DNA from: Isoetes taiwanensis
Taxonomy: Eukaryota > Streptophyta > Lycopodiopsida > Isoetales > Isoetaceae
Assembly: GCA_021234155.1 (NCBI GenBank)
Contig: JAJEKV010000018.1
Span: forward strand, 13,041,236 to 13,105,235
Direction: 5' to 3'
Length of the DNA stretch: 64,000 bases
The position numbers and the translations under genes were made by a program. Positions 22,427 through 32,343 of the stretch are shown here, piece by piece (within the stretch, counting starts at the first letter, position 1; the number at the start of each line of letters is the position of its first letter). The notes under the pieces were generated by a model. That model was not told the origin of the DNA, ran no database searches, and saw only the letters and a list, made by a program, of their open reading frames with translations.

Positions 22427-22790
22427 ATGCAGGCAAAAAATAAAGTCATACCACTAGCAAAGCATGCAAGAATTTCACCTAAAGGTGGTCTGAAGATGTC
22501 TGATTCTACTGCAGACATTACTTTAGGTCATCTAAGAACTAACTTACCTATTGCACGCAAGAAAACAGAAGAAACTGAAGGGCCACATGATTTGGAAAGA
22601 TTGTTGAAGGGTTCAAGTGTGCAGATGGATCTGCTAACCTTGCTCAAAGTCGCCCCTTCATACAAACAGAAATTGCTGGACTTAATGGAACAGAATCGTG
22701 AGAGTTGTGTGAACTGTACTGAGAATGTTCACGAAGAATGCTTAGTGAGTGCTATAAGAGTGAACGAAGCTGCAGAAGATCCCGGTATTT

Positions 22791-23360
22791 TTGAGTGTGG
22801 AGCTACATAAAGAGAAACATCTGGAAAGGATTTATGTAGATGGAGGATCTGGTTCTAATGTCATGCCATATAATGTGATGATGCAGCTTGGACTAAAAGT
22901 GAATAAGCCCACTATGCAGATACTTCGAACCTTTTCCAGTCATAAAGTGAAGCCTATTGGAATTGTAACAGATGTCCCAGCGATAGTCGAGGAGATAATG
23001 ATAGTGGCAAACTTTGTTGTTGTACCATCCTACGACGATCCAGGTAAGCCCACAAGCTATGATTTATTATTGGGTAGAAGATGGATGAAATTCGTTGATG
23101 CTAGACCAGTATGGAGTGGAGGCTATTGCAGTATCTTGAATGGAACAAAAGTGTCACATATCTTTAACAGAGAGGGAAAGGCAAAAAGTGATGAAGAGAA
23201 TAATGGGGGAATGTTTTTTATAGAAGCAGAGGACATGATGTCTTATGAAGGGATGGGCAATTTTATTATCAACAAAGAGGTAACTCCGTTGATGTCTAGT
23301 AACACTCATGATCACTTACTAGTAGACCAGGTTGCGATAGTAAAGGAGGATGGAGCTGAA
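22791..23360 (+). pseudogene. Aspartic protease of the 19-28 kb retroelement
   Basis: The catalytic loop reads 'VDGGSGSNVMP' (about 22833-22865), with DGGS in place of the usual D[ST]GA. The C-terminal half shows 'YDLLLGRRWM' (about 23060), the counterpart of the hydrophobic-hydrophobic-G motif followed by RxW. The reading frame is continuous with the RNase H that follows, so the two would be one polyprotein. Confidence 0.7.
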
Positions 23361-23822
23361 AAACATGCATATTTATGGTTTGACGGCGGGATCTCTAGAA
23401 AGTTACAACTAGCTTGCTTGGGGTTTGTACTAAAAAATGAGAGGATGGAAGTGCTTGCAAAGAAAGGAGATATCCTCCATCAGTTGCACGTCCAATGCAG
23501 CAAAGTATAGAGCATTATTGACTGATCTAACAATTGCACAAGAATGTGGCATCATACATCTTCATATTAGAGGCGATTCACAACTTGTCTGCAATCAGAG
23601 TTAGAAATGAACATCTATTGCAGTTGTGTAATGAAGTGCATGCTAAACTAGCAGCTTTTGCTTTTTGGAAAATAAGTCACGTGCCACGCAAACAAAATTC
23701 AGAGGCTGATGCATTATGCAAGGCTGCTTTATTTGATCACCTTTGTCAGGGAGCAATTAAAGAGGAAGTTATAGAAGAAGAAGATTTAGTGACGTTGCAA
23801 GTGAAGAACACATTTTCGACAT
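23361..23822 (+). pseudogene. Archaeal-like RNase H upstream of RT (19-28 kb element)
   Basis: Motifs of an RNase HI of the archaeal/plant-cell type appear in order. 'YLWFDGG' (about 23370-23390) carries the first Asp. 'NAAKYRALLTDL' (about 23495-23530) is the second helix, with Lys where Glu is expected. 'IRGDSQLVCNQ' (about 23565-23595) has the third acidic residue. 'HVPRKQNSEADALCKAA' (about 23680-23725) holds the final Asp. Frameshifts near 23508 and 23600 split it. It lies between protease and RT. The Glu-to-Lys change means this copy was probably damaged. Confidence 0.75.
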
Positions 23823-23829
23823 CACTATT

Positions 23830-24835
23830 GTGAAGAATGATCAAGAAAGGAAATTAGCTTTGGGGACCTTAGCTAATGCACAGGAGAAAGACGACCTTGC
23901 TCAATTATTCCAAGAATATTCGGAGATATTCTCTTATGACTATTCAGAAATGAAAGGTGTGTCTAAGGATATATATGAATTTGAAATCAAACTGAAGCCG
24001 GAGGCTAAGCCAATACTGCAGAAATTACGAAGGATAAATCCAGCTTTGTTAATGCTAGTGCAAGAGGAAATTCAGAAAATATTGAAAGCAGGCTTGATTT
24101 ATGAAGTATGGAACCCAACTTGGGTATCATGCATAGTGCCGGTACTAAAAAAACATGGAAAACTGAGAATCTGCATTGACTATCAAGAGTTAAACAAGGC
24201 CACACTTAAGGATTGTTATCCGTTACGGTTTCTTCAAGATATACTTCATACAGTAGCGGGTAAGGAAGTATATTCATTTATGGATGGCTTCTCAGGATTC
24301 AATCAAGGCTATATCAGAGAAGAGGATCAACCAAAAACTTCCTTTATAACTCTGCGGGGAGCATACGCAATGAGGAGGAAGCCTTTTGGCCTTATGAATG
24401 CTCCTGCGGCTTTTCAAAGAATTATGTGCAGGGTTTTTAAGGACATTTCATCAGATTTACTCAGGATGTTTTAGATGACTTGTGCTTGGCGACTTCTAGA
24501 CAAAAACATATTTTTCAGCTCCGACAGATCTGTGAGCTTTGTAAGGAATTTGAGGTATGCCTAAACCCTTCCAAATGCATCTTCTTTACTAACAAAGGAA
24601 TATTATTGGGGCATCGAGTTTCCACTAAGAGCATACAAATTGCAGAAGATAAGCTTAGGATCATACAGTCCCTGCCACCGCCAAAGACTTTAAAAGCAGT
24701 GAAAAGTCTCATTGGGATGGTGAGTTTTACAAGGATGCACATCCCAAATATGTCTCATATCCTAAGCCCCATCATACAGTTGACTAGGCAGGGGCACGTT
24801 TCAAAAGGAAGAAGTAAATTTATCCAAATAGATTG
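23830..24835 (+). pseudogene. Reverse transcriptase of the 19-28 kb retroelement
   Basis: RT motifs in order: 'ILQKLRRINPA', 'WVSCIVPVLKKHGK', 'RICIDYQELNKAT' (about 24170), 'YSFMDGFSGFNQ' (about 24270) with the first catalytic Asp, 'RRKPFGLMNAPAAFQR' (about 24370) and 'VLDDLCLAT' (about 24465), the YxDD box. The box is read in a shifted frame, because a stop at about 24474 interrupts it. The thumb follows with 'GHRVSTKSIQIAEDK' and 'VKSLIGMVSFTRMHIPN'. It copies element RNA into DNA. Confidence 0.85.
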
Positions 24836-24879
24836 GACACCAGCTTGCCAGGATGGGTGGAAGGAGTTGTTGAAAACTA

Positions 24880-25300
24880 TGAGCAGTGGAGAGTTACTAG
24901 TACCACCCAAGGTAGAGCCTTGTTCAGCTTATATCACAGTTACAGAATGGGCTATAGGAGTTGCATTGTGCCAGTCCCAAGGGATAATCATGTATACAGG
25001 AAGACAGTGGTCAGTTATAGAGGAGAAATACCCTAAAATGGAAAAGTATGCAGCAACACTTATACATCTTGTGGATAAATGTGGCCACTACTTTGTACAC
25101 TTGCAGGTTACAGTCTACATGAAGCAAAATCCCATGCCATTGCTCTTTAGTAAATGTACAAAGAAGTTGAAGCTTCACAAATGGGCAGTGAGGCTGCAAG
25201 AATATCAATTACCAGTGAAGATATATGATGGAGCTCGAAATCCAAGTAAGTATTTGCCTTATGCTTTTTTCTGTTTTGACATGCATGAAGGAAAAATGGA
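24880..25300 (+). pseudogene. Degenerate gypsy-type RNase H (19-28 kb element)
   Basis: The position and flanking motifs match the usual gypsy RNase H: 'YITVTEWAIGVALCQ' (about 24935), 'EEKYPKMEKYAATL' (about 25022) and 'WAVRLQEYQLPVKIY' (about 25185). The first catalytic Asp (D in 'vDAS') is Thr here, and the final 'ADALSR' motif has become 'SKYLPYAF'. This looks like a tether domain that no longer cuts RNA, as is known for retroelements that gained a second RNase H. Confidence 0.65.
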
Positions 25301-25537
25301 AGATGACACCCTTAAGGCGAAAAATCTGAACGCAACAAATGAAATGGAAAGCAATGCTTTAGTTAATCAAGGAAATCTGGCAATCTTAAGCACAACTGAA
25401 GAATACAGTTTATACATTGGTAAATAGACCTCATGGATGATGCCAATTAAGGCATATTTGGAGGATCAAACTTTGCCTCGAGGTTTGTCAGCAAAAGCTT
25501 TAAAGAAGTACAAGATGAACGCCTTTCATACATTCTG

Positions 25538-26439
25538 GTGGGCGATATATTATGTCGCAAGACTATGGAAGGTGTATTACTTCGATGGCTGGACGAGGAA
25601 GAGCAATTGATAGCTATGGAAAACTGTCATAATGGTGTTTGTGGCGGCCATATGGCTGGAAGAGCTACAACAAAAAAGGTGTTTGGGGCAGGTTATTTCT
25701 GGCCATCCCTCCACCAAGATTGCCAAGAATATGTGAAGCACTGTCATGAATGCCAGATATTTGGGATAGGAAAATTTCATCTAGGAGAACTTGGAGCGAC
25801 TGACACATGCAGACCTTTTGAGATATGGGGGTTAGATTTCATATAGATCCACCCTCATCAAACCAGCATGAGTACATTTTAGTCGCAACAGACTTATTTA
25901 CAAAATGGGCAGAGGCAGTTCCATTAAGGAAAGCAACAACAGAGAATACAACTGAGTTTATATTTGCATACTTGTGTTGTAGGTTTGGAATCCCAAGGAA
26001 GATACTGACAGACCGTGGCACACATTTTATCAACACTGTAATAGATGATTTAGTGACCAGGCGAAGAATCCACCATGTAAAAAGCTCCTCATACTATCTA
26101 GAAGGTAATGGACAGGCCGAGTCAACTAACAAGGTATTAATGGGGATGTTGAAGAAGACGGTTAATGCATCAAAGAGAGATTGGCATATAAAGTTGAATA
26201 CTGCGCTTTGGGCATATAGGACCGCTTGGAAACCAGCCACAGGATATTCTCCATTTAAACTAGTTTATGGCACGGAAGCATTGTTGCCCATTAATATTGA
26301 GTTGCCTTCCCTGAAATATGCTTTAGAGATCGAAATATGTGACGATACTTTGAAAACTAGATTCGATCAAATAATGCAACTGGAAGAGGATAGGTGGATG
26401 TGTGAAATGAACTTGCAGATGAAAAAAAGCCAAAGATAA
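25538..26439 (+). pseudogene. Integrase of the 19-28 kb retroelement
   Basis: The zinc-binding HHCC region spans about 25620-25760 (ENCHNG..GGH, then HCHECQ). The DD35E core has 'LVATDLFTKWAEAVP' (about 25880), 'ILTDRGTHF' (about 26005) and 'YLEGNGQAESTNK' (about 26097), followed by 'LWAYRTAWKPATGYSP'. One frame change lies near 25845. The sequence continues in another frame past 26440 ('DKAYFQRKN'). Confidence 0.85.
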
Positions 26440-26694
26440 GGCTTATTTCCAGAGGAAAAATAACCTTCAAGGTGAGTTTGAGGAAGGAGAATTGGTGTTG
26501 AAGTGGAATAGAGAGCAAAAGTACGATGTACTGTCTGCACACTAGAGTATGTTCTACCCTATACATGCTTCTTTTTACTGCCCCCCATGACGTTACTCTG
26601 TCTTCCAAGACTATAAGCATATTCATGCAGGTCCACTTCGTCAATGTGCATCTATTTGGGCTGAGGGGACCAGCCCCATTCGTTTGGGGCATAA

Positions 26695-28005
26695 TGTTGA
26701 CCTATAAGGGGTCAACATAGTTCATCTGAGCACATGCTACCTCACTATTTTCTTTAATGGAGAGACCATTATCAACATTCTGCACTAGCCATTATGTGTC
26801 TTACTTATGTTGGCATCTCAGATGTCCAAAAGGCCCTGCAGATGCCCAATCTTGACCCTCATATATGAACATGACCTCATTTCCCGTCATTTTGATGCCC
26901 TTCATTTTGGAGCTAAATGTCTCTACTAGTGCAACACTTCTATTTTTTCCATTACAGGGTAAAACAAGGATATATTCAAAGTTCAAGACGCAATCATTAC
27001 TATTTAGGGAATCAGCCCTATACTTGAAGAGAAGTCCCGACAAGCATGCAAAGATTTGCATAAGTCTATCTATAATCGTGGAGAGGCTCAAATTTGAAGT
27101 AAACTAGAGATACACTCAACTTTTGGAGTCAATAATCGAAGAAACACCTTAAGGAGACCCAAAACATGTACGGTTTAGATACGACTTTAGGTCCATGCTG
27201 GATTGACTTTAAAGATTGCGTTCGCCCTATTTTTCATCATGATTATCAACATTCCAAAACCTTCCTAGACTATCTTCCAGTTTTGCTTCCATTCATGACT
27301 GCCATGTTTTCAATGCCCATCCATATTTGTTGCATTCCCTTATTGGCATATGTAATGGTCACCAGACTCAGAAAAATTCCAGTAGCGTTACCCAGACTCA
27401 AACAAACAAAAAAAAAGAAAAAGATATCAAAGAGGAACAAGGGAAAACAAAGTGGTTTTTGTCTGTTATACCATGCTGCCAGAATATTTGTCTCAAGCCA
27501 GTTTACTATATTTTCTCATTTGATTTTTATGGTATCCCCCTCAATTTTCAAGCCTCTTCACATATATTCCCAATTTTTTCTTGTCAAAAGTCGATCTAGT
27601 ATGGCCCTAAAAGTGGCATCTAAACCTTTTGAAACCCTAAGCTCCAAGGTGGAACATAATGCCGACTGAAAATGGAAGGAAGATCATTCCACATCATTTG
27701 TCTGATTCTCAACCATGGTTTAGGCTCCATTTCGTGTGATTCAAGGGGCTGATCAATTAGCTCCAACTACATAGGAGCACCGAGCATAAAAATCGGCTGA
27801 TTTGGAGAAGGAAATTATAAAAGAAGGAAGAAGGAATCCATTCCCACGGCTCTAGGAATACCATCATTCTAGTGAGTGCAGTCCTATTGCATACAATTAT
27901 CTGTGATTTGTGTTTGTGAAGATCTGAATTGTTATGTACTTTATTATTGCTTACAGTATATCATGAATTCTCCAAATGATAAGGTTGGTGTATTGAATTT
28001 TGGCA
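26695..28005 (+). repeat. 3' LTR
   Basis: It is the same as the 5' LTR apart from scattered changes and a few indels. It starts TGTTGACC after GGGGCATAA and ends CA before ATATATG. The TATA box is at about 27815. Confidence 0.85.
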
Positions 28006-28135
28006 ATATATGTCCATGGCGCCTAACTTCTCTTCCTTTGTTGCTTCAACTCGCTTTAAGAGCGACCCTCAAGTGTTTAGAAAATCCTATAACATGTGCG
28101 TGGGCTTAGTAAGATAACCACGGAAGGAAGGCATA
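28006..28135. other. Spacer between two LTR elements
   Basis: A short stretch with no recognised content joins the 3' LTR to a minus-strand retroelement. Confidence 0.3.
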
Positions 28136-28429
28136 TCAGACTTTTCCAACCATTTGCACTTGGTTCTTTTTATTTGGAAAAATTTCTTCTTTGCTAGGAG
28201 GAGGTGGATTTATAAAAGCGGGATAAGAGGGTAACGAAGGTGGTATGATAGCTTGTATAGTTTCTGGATTTAAAGCAGGATTATTAGGAGCTACAGGAGT
28301 TCTCATATTATGCAACAATTCCTCACCTACATAACCCAGTGCAATTGCCAGATGCTCTAATTTCCTGATAGCCTCTTCTTGAGATTCAGGCGTAGGAATT
28401 TCCATCTGATTTGTCGCTGTATAGGCCAA
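28136..28429 (-). pseudogene. gag: N-terminal gag-like fragment of a minus-strand LTR element
   Basis: An open stretch of 97 codons starts about 80 bases after the primer-binding site. It has helical, glutamate-rich 'SQEEAIRKLEHLAIALGY' and a proline-rich end. A possible upstream start (MASNSGPTNAQIY) near 28482 is separated by a stop. The position just after a primer-binding site argues for gag; no gag motif was recognised. The rest of the element is missing, because the sequence runs into the flank of the 3' LTR at 28005. Confidence 0.4.
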
Positions 28430-28510
28430 GGTAATTGTTTTCTAGTAAATCTGTGCATTTGTTGGTCCTGAATTGGATGCCATGGATACCGTGCTGGTGC
28501 AGAATTAACA

Positions 28511-28523
28511 TGCTCTGATACCA
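28511..28523 (-). promoter_or_regulatory. Primer-binding site for initiator tRNA-Met
   Basis: The reverse complement reads TGGTATCAGAGCA, the standard plant LTR-retroelement primer-binding site. The preceding LTR would end at CA at about 28526. Confidence 0.75.
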
Positions 28524-28525
28524 AT

Positions 28526-29450
28526 TGATACGAGTTACACTAATAACTAACTCTAGTTCACCAAAACTAGAGTAAGAACAGATAATTGAACCAAATTATG
28601 ACAGTTCACCATCCAACTCTTTTGGGAAGTGACCTATTCAAAACTTGCCTTGTCTTAACTTATTCCCCATGGTTGAACCATTGGATACTTTGAAGGGTCA
28701 TAATTATTGGCTTCCATTAAAACCCCCCAGACCATGGTCGAAAATGTTAAAATACCCTAAATATAGGCAAATACGACAAAAATACACAAAAAATGACCCA
28801 AAATTCTCGAACGAATTCCATGAAGGGAAGCCTAGAACCCTAACTCATGATTCAAGCCTTAAATCTAGCCATCTAGTGCGTCATCATCCCTGCCATCAAG
28901 ATGTTCTTGGATCCCCATCATTACAGGGCTGAAAGACAAACTCAGAAACTATATATAGGGAAAATGACTATAAATTTTTTGGAAGGCCCAGACACTCACA
29001 GACTCTTACATTCATGCTGAACGTGATTTGAAGTGATCTTGGAAGTTCATATGCATTTCTCAGTCTGATACAATTTGTTAAGGCTGAAACATTATCTTAT
29101 ATGAGATTCTACATGACTTCTGTTGTATTGATGATTTGCATAACTTGAATATAGTCTTATTGTGATACCTTGATCTTTATATCAATAAATACCTACCAAG
29201 TTTATGAAAGAACGATCTGACATCATTCTAGCTTTTTTTTCCCCATCCAAAACATTATTACAGAGATGTTTCTAGTGATCCAAACCAAAATTTTATCTTT
29301 TGCACATGATCTTAGTTCCTATTAAGACCCATGCCAGTTGAGATCATGCAAAAAACCCTTATAAAACTCAAGACACAAAAATTTCCTTTGTTTTTCTGTG
29401 ACAGTTCATGATAGAACCTTTTCTCCAATTTGAACTTGTTTTTCTCCATC
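28526..29450 (-). mobile_element. Probable 5' LTR of the minus-strand element
   Basis: Sequence upstream (minus strand) of the primer-binding site should be LTR. A TATA box (CTATATATAG on either strand) at 28949-28958 lies about 430 bases before the primer-binding site. The outer border was not found and no second LTR was seen, so the right limit is a guess. Confidence 0.35.
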
Positions 29451-29756
29451 ATCTCAGTTTCAAATCAGACCAAATTTTTCCCCTATGTTCCTACAATTTT
29501 TTCCTGATAGTCATTTCAAAAATAAGTGATAAGTAAAGAGTGTTCAATAAAACTCGAGATATCCACATTTGAGTGTGCAGACCTTCTTTTGTCTCATGGA
29601 AGTGCACTGGCTAAAATTTCCGCCAACTTTGAACCCGATTTCCTCAATCATTCCAGATCCAAATCAGCCCAATTTTTCTCCCACACATTCCTACAACATT
29701 CTCTATTAGTAATTTCAAAAATCAGCAAAAAATCCTCAGCAAAACTCCAGATATCC

Positions 29757-32330
29757 TTATTTGAGTGTGCAGACCTTTCTTGTCTCAGAGAAGTGCACTA
29801 GCATTTTGGAGATATCAGGCCACATTTCTAGAATGTTATTAAGTCCAGTTGTTATCATCATAAATATCTCTGTGTATACTGTCGCATGTGCATTGGTGAT
29901 CCATCTAAAATTTCTTTTATGCACCTTATATACCCCCAACAGGTAAGGTAATCTATCTGACATAATGGTTATATTTCCAACCAAATCTCTAATGTTGGCA
30001 CATGTAGTATTCTTGATGCATCAATGTTGATATGCATTTTTTGAAAGTCAGCACTGCGTAACCTTTTATAGGCCAATTCTCTAATATACTTAGGGCAGAT
30101 GAAACAGGGGTTGTTAGTAGCTTTATCAACCCCCGATATATAAAAATTCTTACATAGCCATTCAAGGTTCTTGATTACTTCAAGGTCATTCAGGGCAAAT
30201 TTTCTAGTCTAGTTATATCATTATCCATAGCAAGTTTTACAGTCCTGATGGCTTGCTCTATAATCATGCACTTGCATAGTACTTTATCTTCCTCTGAGAT
30301 CTGAGGGTAGTTAAATTTATGTGCCTCGAAAAATGAATCACATGTGCACTCAATCTCTTTTTTGAACTCACCTATTTCCGGCATTTTGTCTGGGATATGG
30401 TTCAATCCTTTCAGGAACATCCTTCTAAGCATCTTATTATGCACTATTTTGACGTTGGTGGTCCTGATGTGTCCAACTGTGTGGTCTACAAATGATTTGA
30501 GCCTTGGATTTTTACAAGGACATACATAAATGTTGCTACCAGCAAAGATGAGGTATGGCTTATAGCACAAATCTCTAAGGTTTTCCGTGTACCTCCATCC
30601 AAACATAGTGTCTTCCATAATATTCTGTCCCATAGTTCCACACACATCTATAAGAATATCCCGAAAAAATCTTGGAAGGCAGATCTTATCCATAATTTTG
30701 GATAGGAACGTGCAGTGTATGATTTTTTTGGGTTTCCTGACTCCAATGTCTGTAAGATGTGTTTTTCCAAGACAGTCTTTCTGTATGGTTCTAATAATCT
30801 GAAAACGTACCATTTAATTAGAGAGCTTAAATAAACAACGTTTTAACTAAGACCCATACATTATGGCGTAGCCTGGAAAAGGCTTTATACACGTAATGTG
30901 TAGACGAGTGGCATATGTTTTGTGCAACTGCACTTTGAACAATAATGGTTTAGGCCATTTTGTCAAAAATATTTGAACAGCACTGGTTTAGGGCAATCTA
31001 CAATATTTTGAACTTATGTAATGCAATCTATGAATACATCAACACATGCATAAGTATACGATAGTTCAAAAGAACAAGACTTACAGTTATCAAAAGAGTG
31101 TTTTGGCAATCCCATCAGTTGCAGTCGCAGCTCTGCTACTGTCCTCTTTGGTTTTAGTAATTGAGTTGTCCATTGCATTTGGTGTACTTAAGCCTTCCAC
31201 AAAAGAATTGTCTAATTCCTTAGCAGTTTCTTTGCCTGTAACCATGGTAATTCTTGGGGGTTCACTGATCTTAGTGCTGCAAGAGCCCGAAGTACTAGGC
31301 CTGTTTTTGTATGCTCATTTGCTTGAGCTATTTCTAGTGGATGGTATTGTTTTTTTCAGCAACTCCCCATCCTTAATCGTCTTTTTACAAATATCCACCA
31401 TCTTGCCCTTGGGGAATCCAATTTTTAAATCTGCCCATGGATCAGTGGCTTGCTTCATTGTCATTGTGATCAATATTTCTCTAACTTCTAGGTATGACAG
31501 GAATGCAAAAATACTAGACTTGAGAGTGGTCTTTAAGTATTTTTTGAACTCAACCATTCTTCCTGCAACACAACAGACATAGCAGGGTACAACACCTCTA
31601 AATTGTTGAGTAGACACCAAATGCCTTGATCAAACCATGTTATGCTATCATCACATGTCTTATTTTTGCCAATGGGTTCACAAACGCACTTAAAATATGG
31701 GCACAACGTCCTCCATAGGCGCTTGAGATAGAAATCATCTCTAGGAATGTTGGGATAAGCCATATGGCCCTTCTGGCTTAAGTACATGTATTCACTTTTG
31801 GTATATACCTTGTCAAAAAATCGTGTGTCGATGTTCATTTTGATCTTGATATTTTTGATCATTTTTTCTATTTTCCATGCTGCAGCCTTAGCAACTACGA
31901 CTTGTGAAGTTTTGATATCACCAAGCATCATCCATGTCTCTGGACTAATGGGAGCTAGTGCAGCCAAGTTTTTAGTTCTCCATATACGTCGGCTACACAA
32001 TAGGCAGTCATGTTCAACCAGTCTGTATGGCATGATTGGAAAACGGTGGCAGTTGTGCAAGGTAAGACTGAACTCTATTTTTTTCTTGCCGCTGCTGCAG
32101 TTAGTATCTTTACTTTTCAAGGCAATTTTGTCTTGCTCAGACAGCAAACACTCTCCAAAGGGATCATCTTCTTCTTCTGCCATTATATCTTGCATTAACG
32201 TCCACGGAGACCAATAGGTCATGGGACCCATACAATGGGCTAGTACAATCATTACTACTAGGATTAAAAAACCCCTGCCTCGAAAGGTTTTCAAGGGAAA
32301 AACCTTTGCAGTAATGATGCTACTAGACAA
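29757..32330 (-). pseudogene. Decayed reverse-transcriptase element (possibly Penelope-like)
   Basis: Minus-strand fragments line up as one long protein. The N-terminal part (32330-31533) is rich in Cys/His. The next parts are 30813-30190 with 'GHIRTTNVKIVHNKMLRRM' and 'ECTCDSFFE', then 'ISGVDKATNNPCFICPKY' (about 30130-30080), then 'LPYLLGVYKVHKRNFRWI' (about 29955-29900). The DKA-NN-F-C box followed by LP-L-KxHK-FR-I is the RT1-RT2 region of an RT family common in animals and seen in Penelope-like elements. I recognise the family, but its class is uncertain. The catalytic YxDD region is missing, and frameshifts lie near 31600, 30190 and 29990. Confidence 0.5.
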
Positions 32331-32343
32331 GCGGAGATAATGA

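Larger units (their letters stand above)
19189..28005 (+). mobile_element. Full-length Ty3/gypsy retroelement with dual RNase H
   Basis: Two long direct repeats (19189-20494 and 26695-28005) flank a coding interior. Domain order is gag with two zinc knuckles, protease, an archaeal-like RNase H, RT, a degenerate gypsy RNase H, and integrase. The integrase ('LWAYRTAWKPATGYSPF') and RT resemble the Tat/Athila branch more than chromoviruses. Placing an RNase H before RT is unusual for that branch, where the extra domain is usually described after the first RNase H. A 5-bp target duplication was not evident. Many frameshifts show that it is no longer active. Confidence 0.85.

Noticed and set aside
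31046-31582. 178-codon plus-strand frame with membrane-like segments
   Set aside because: It lies opposite the minus-strand RT element, whose frames match a known family. The hydrophobic frame is its shadow.
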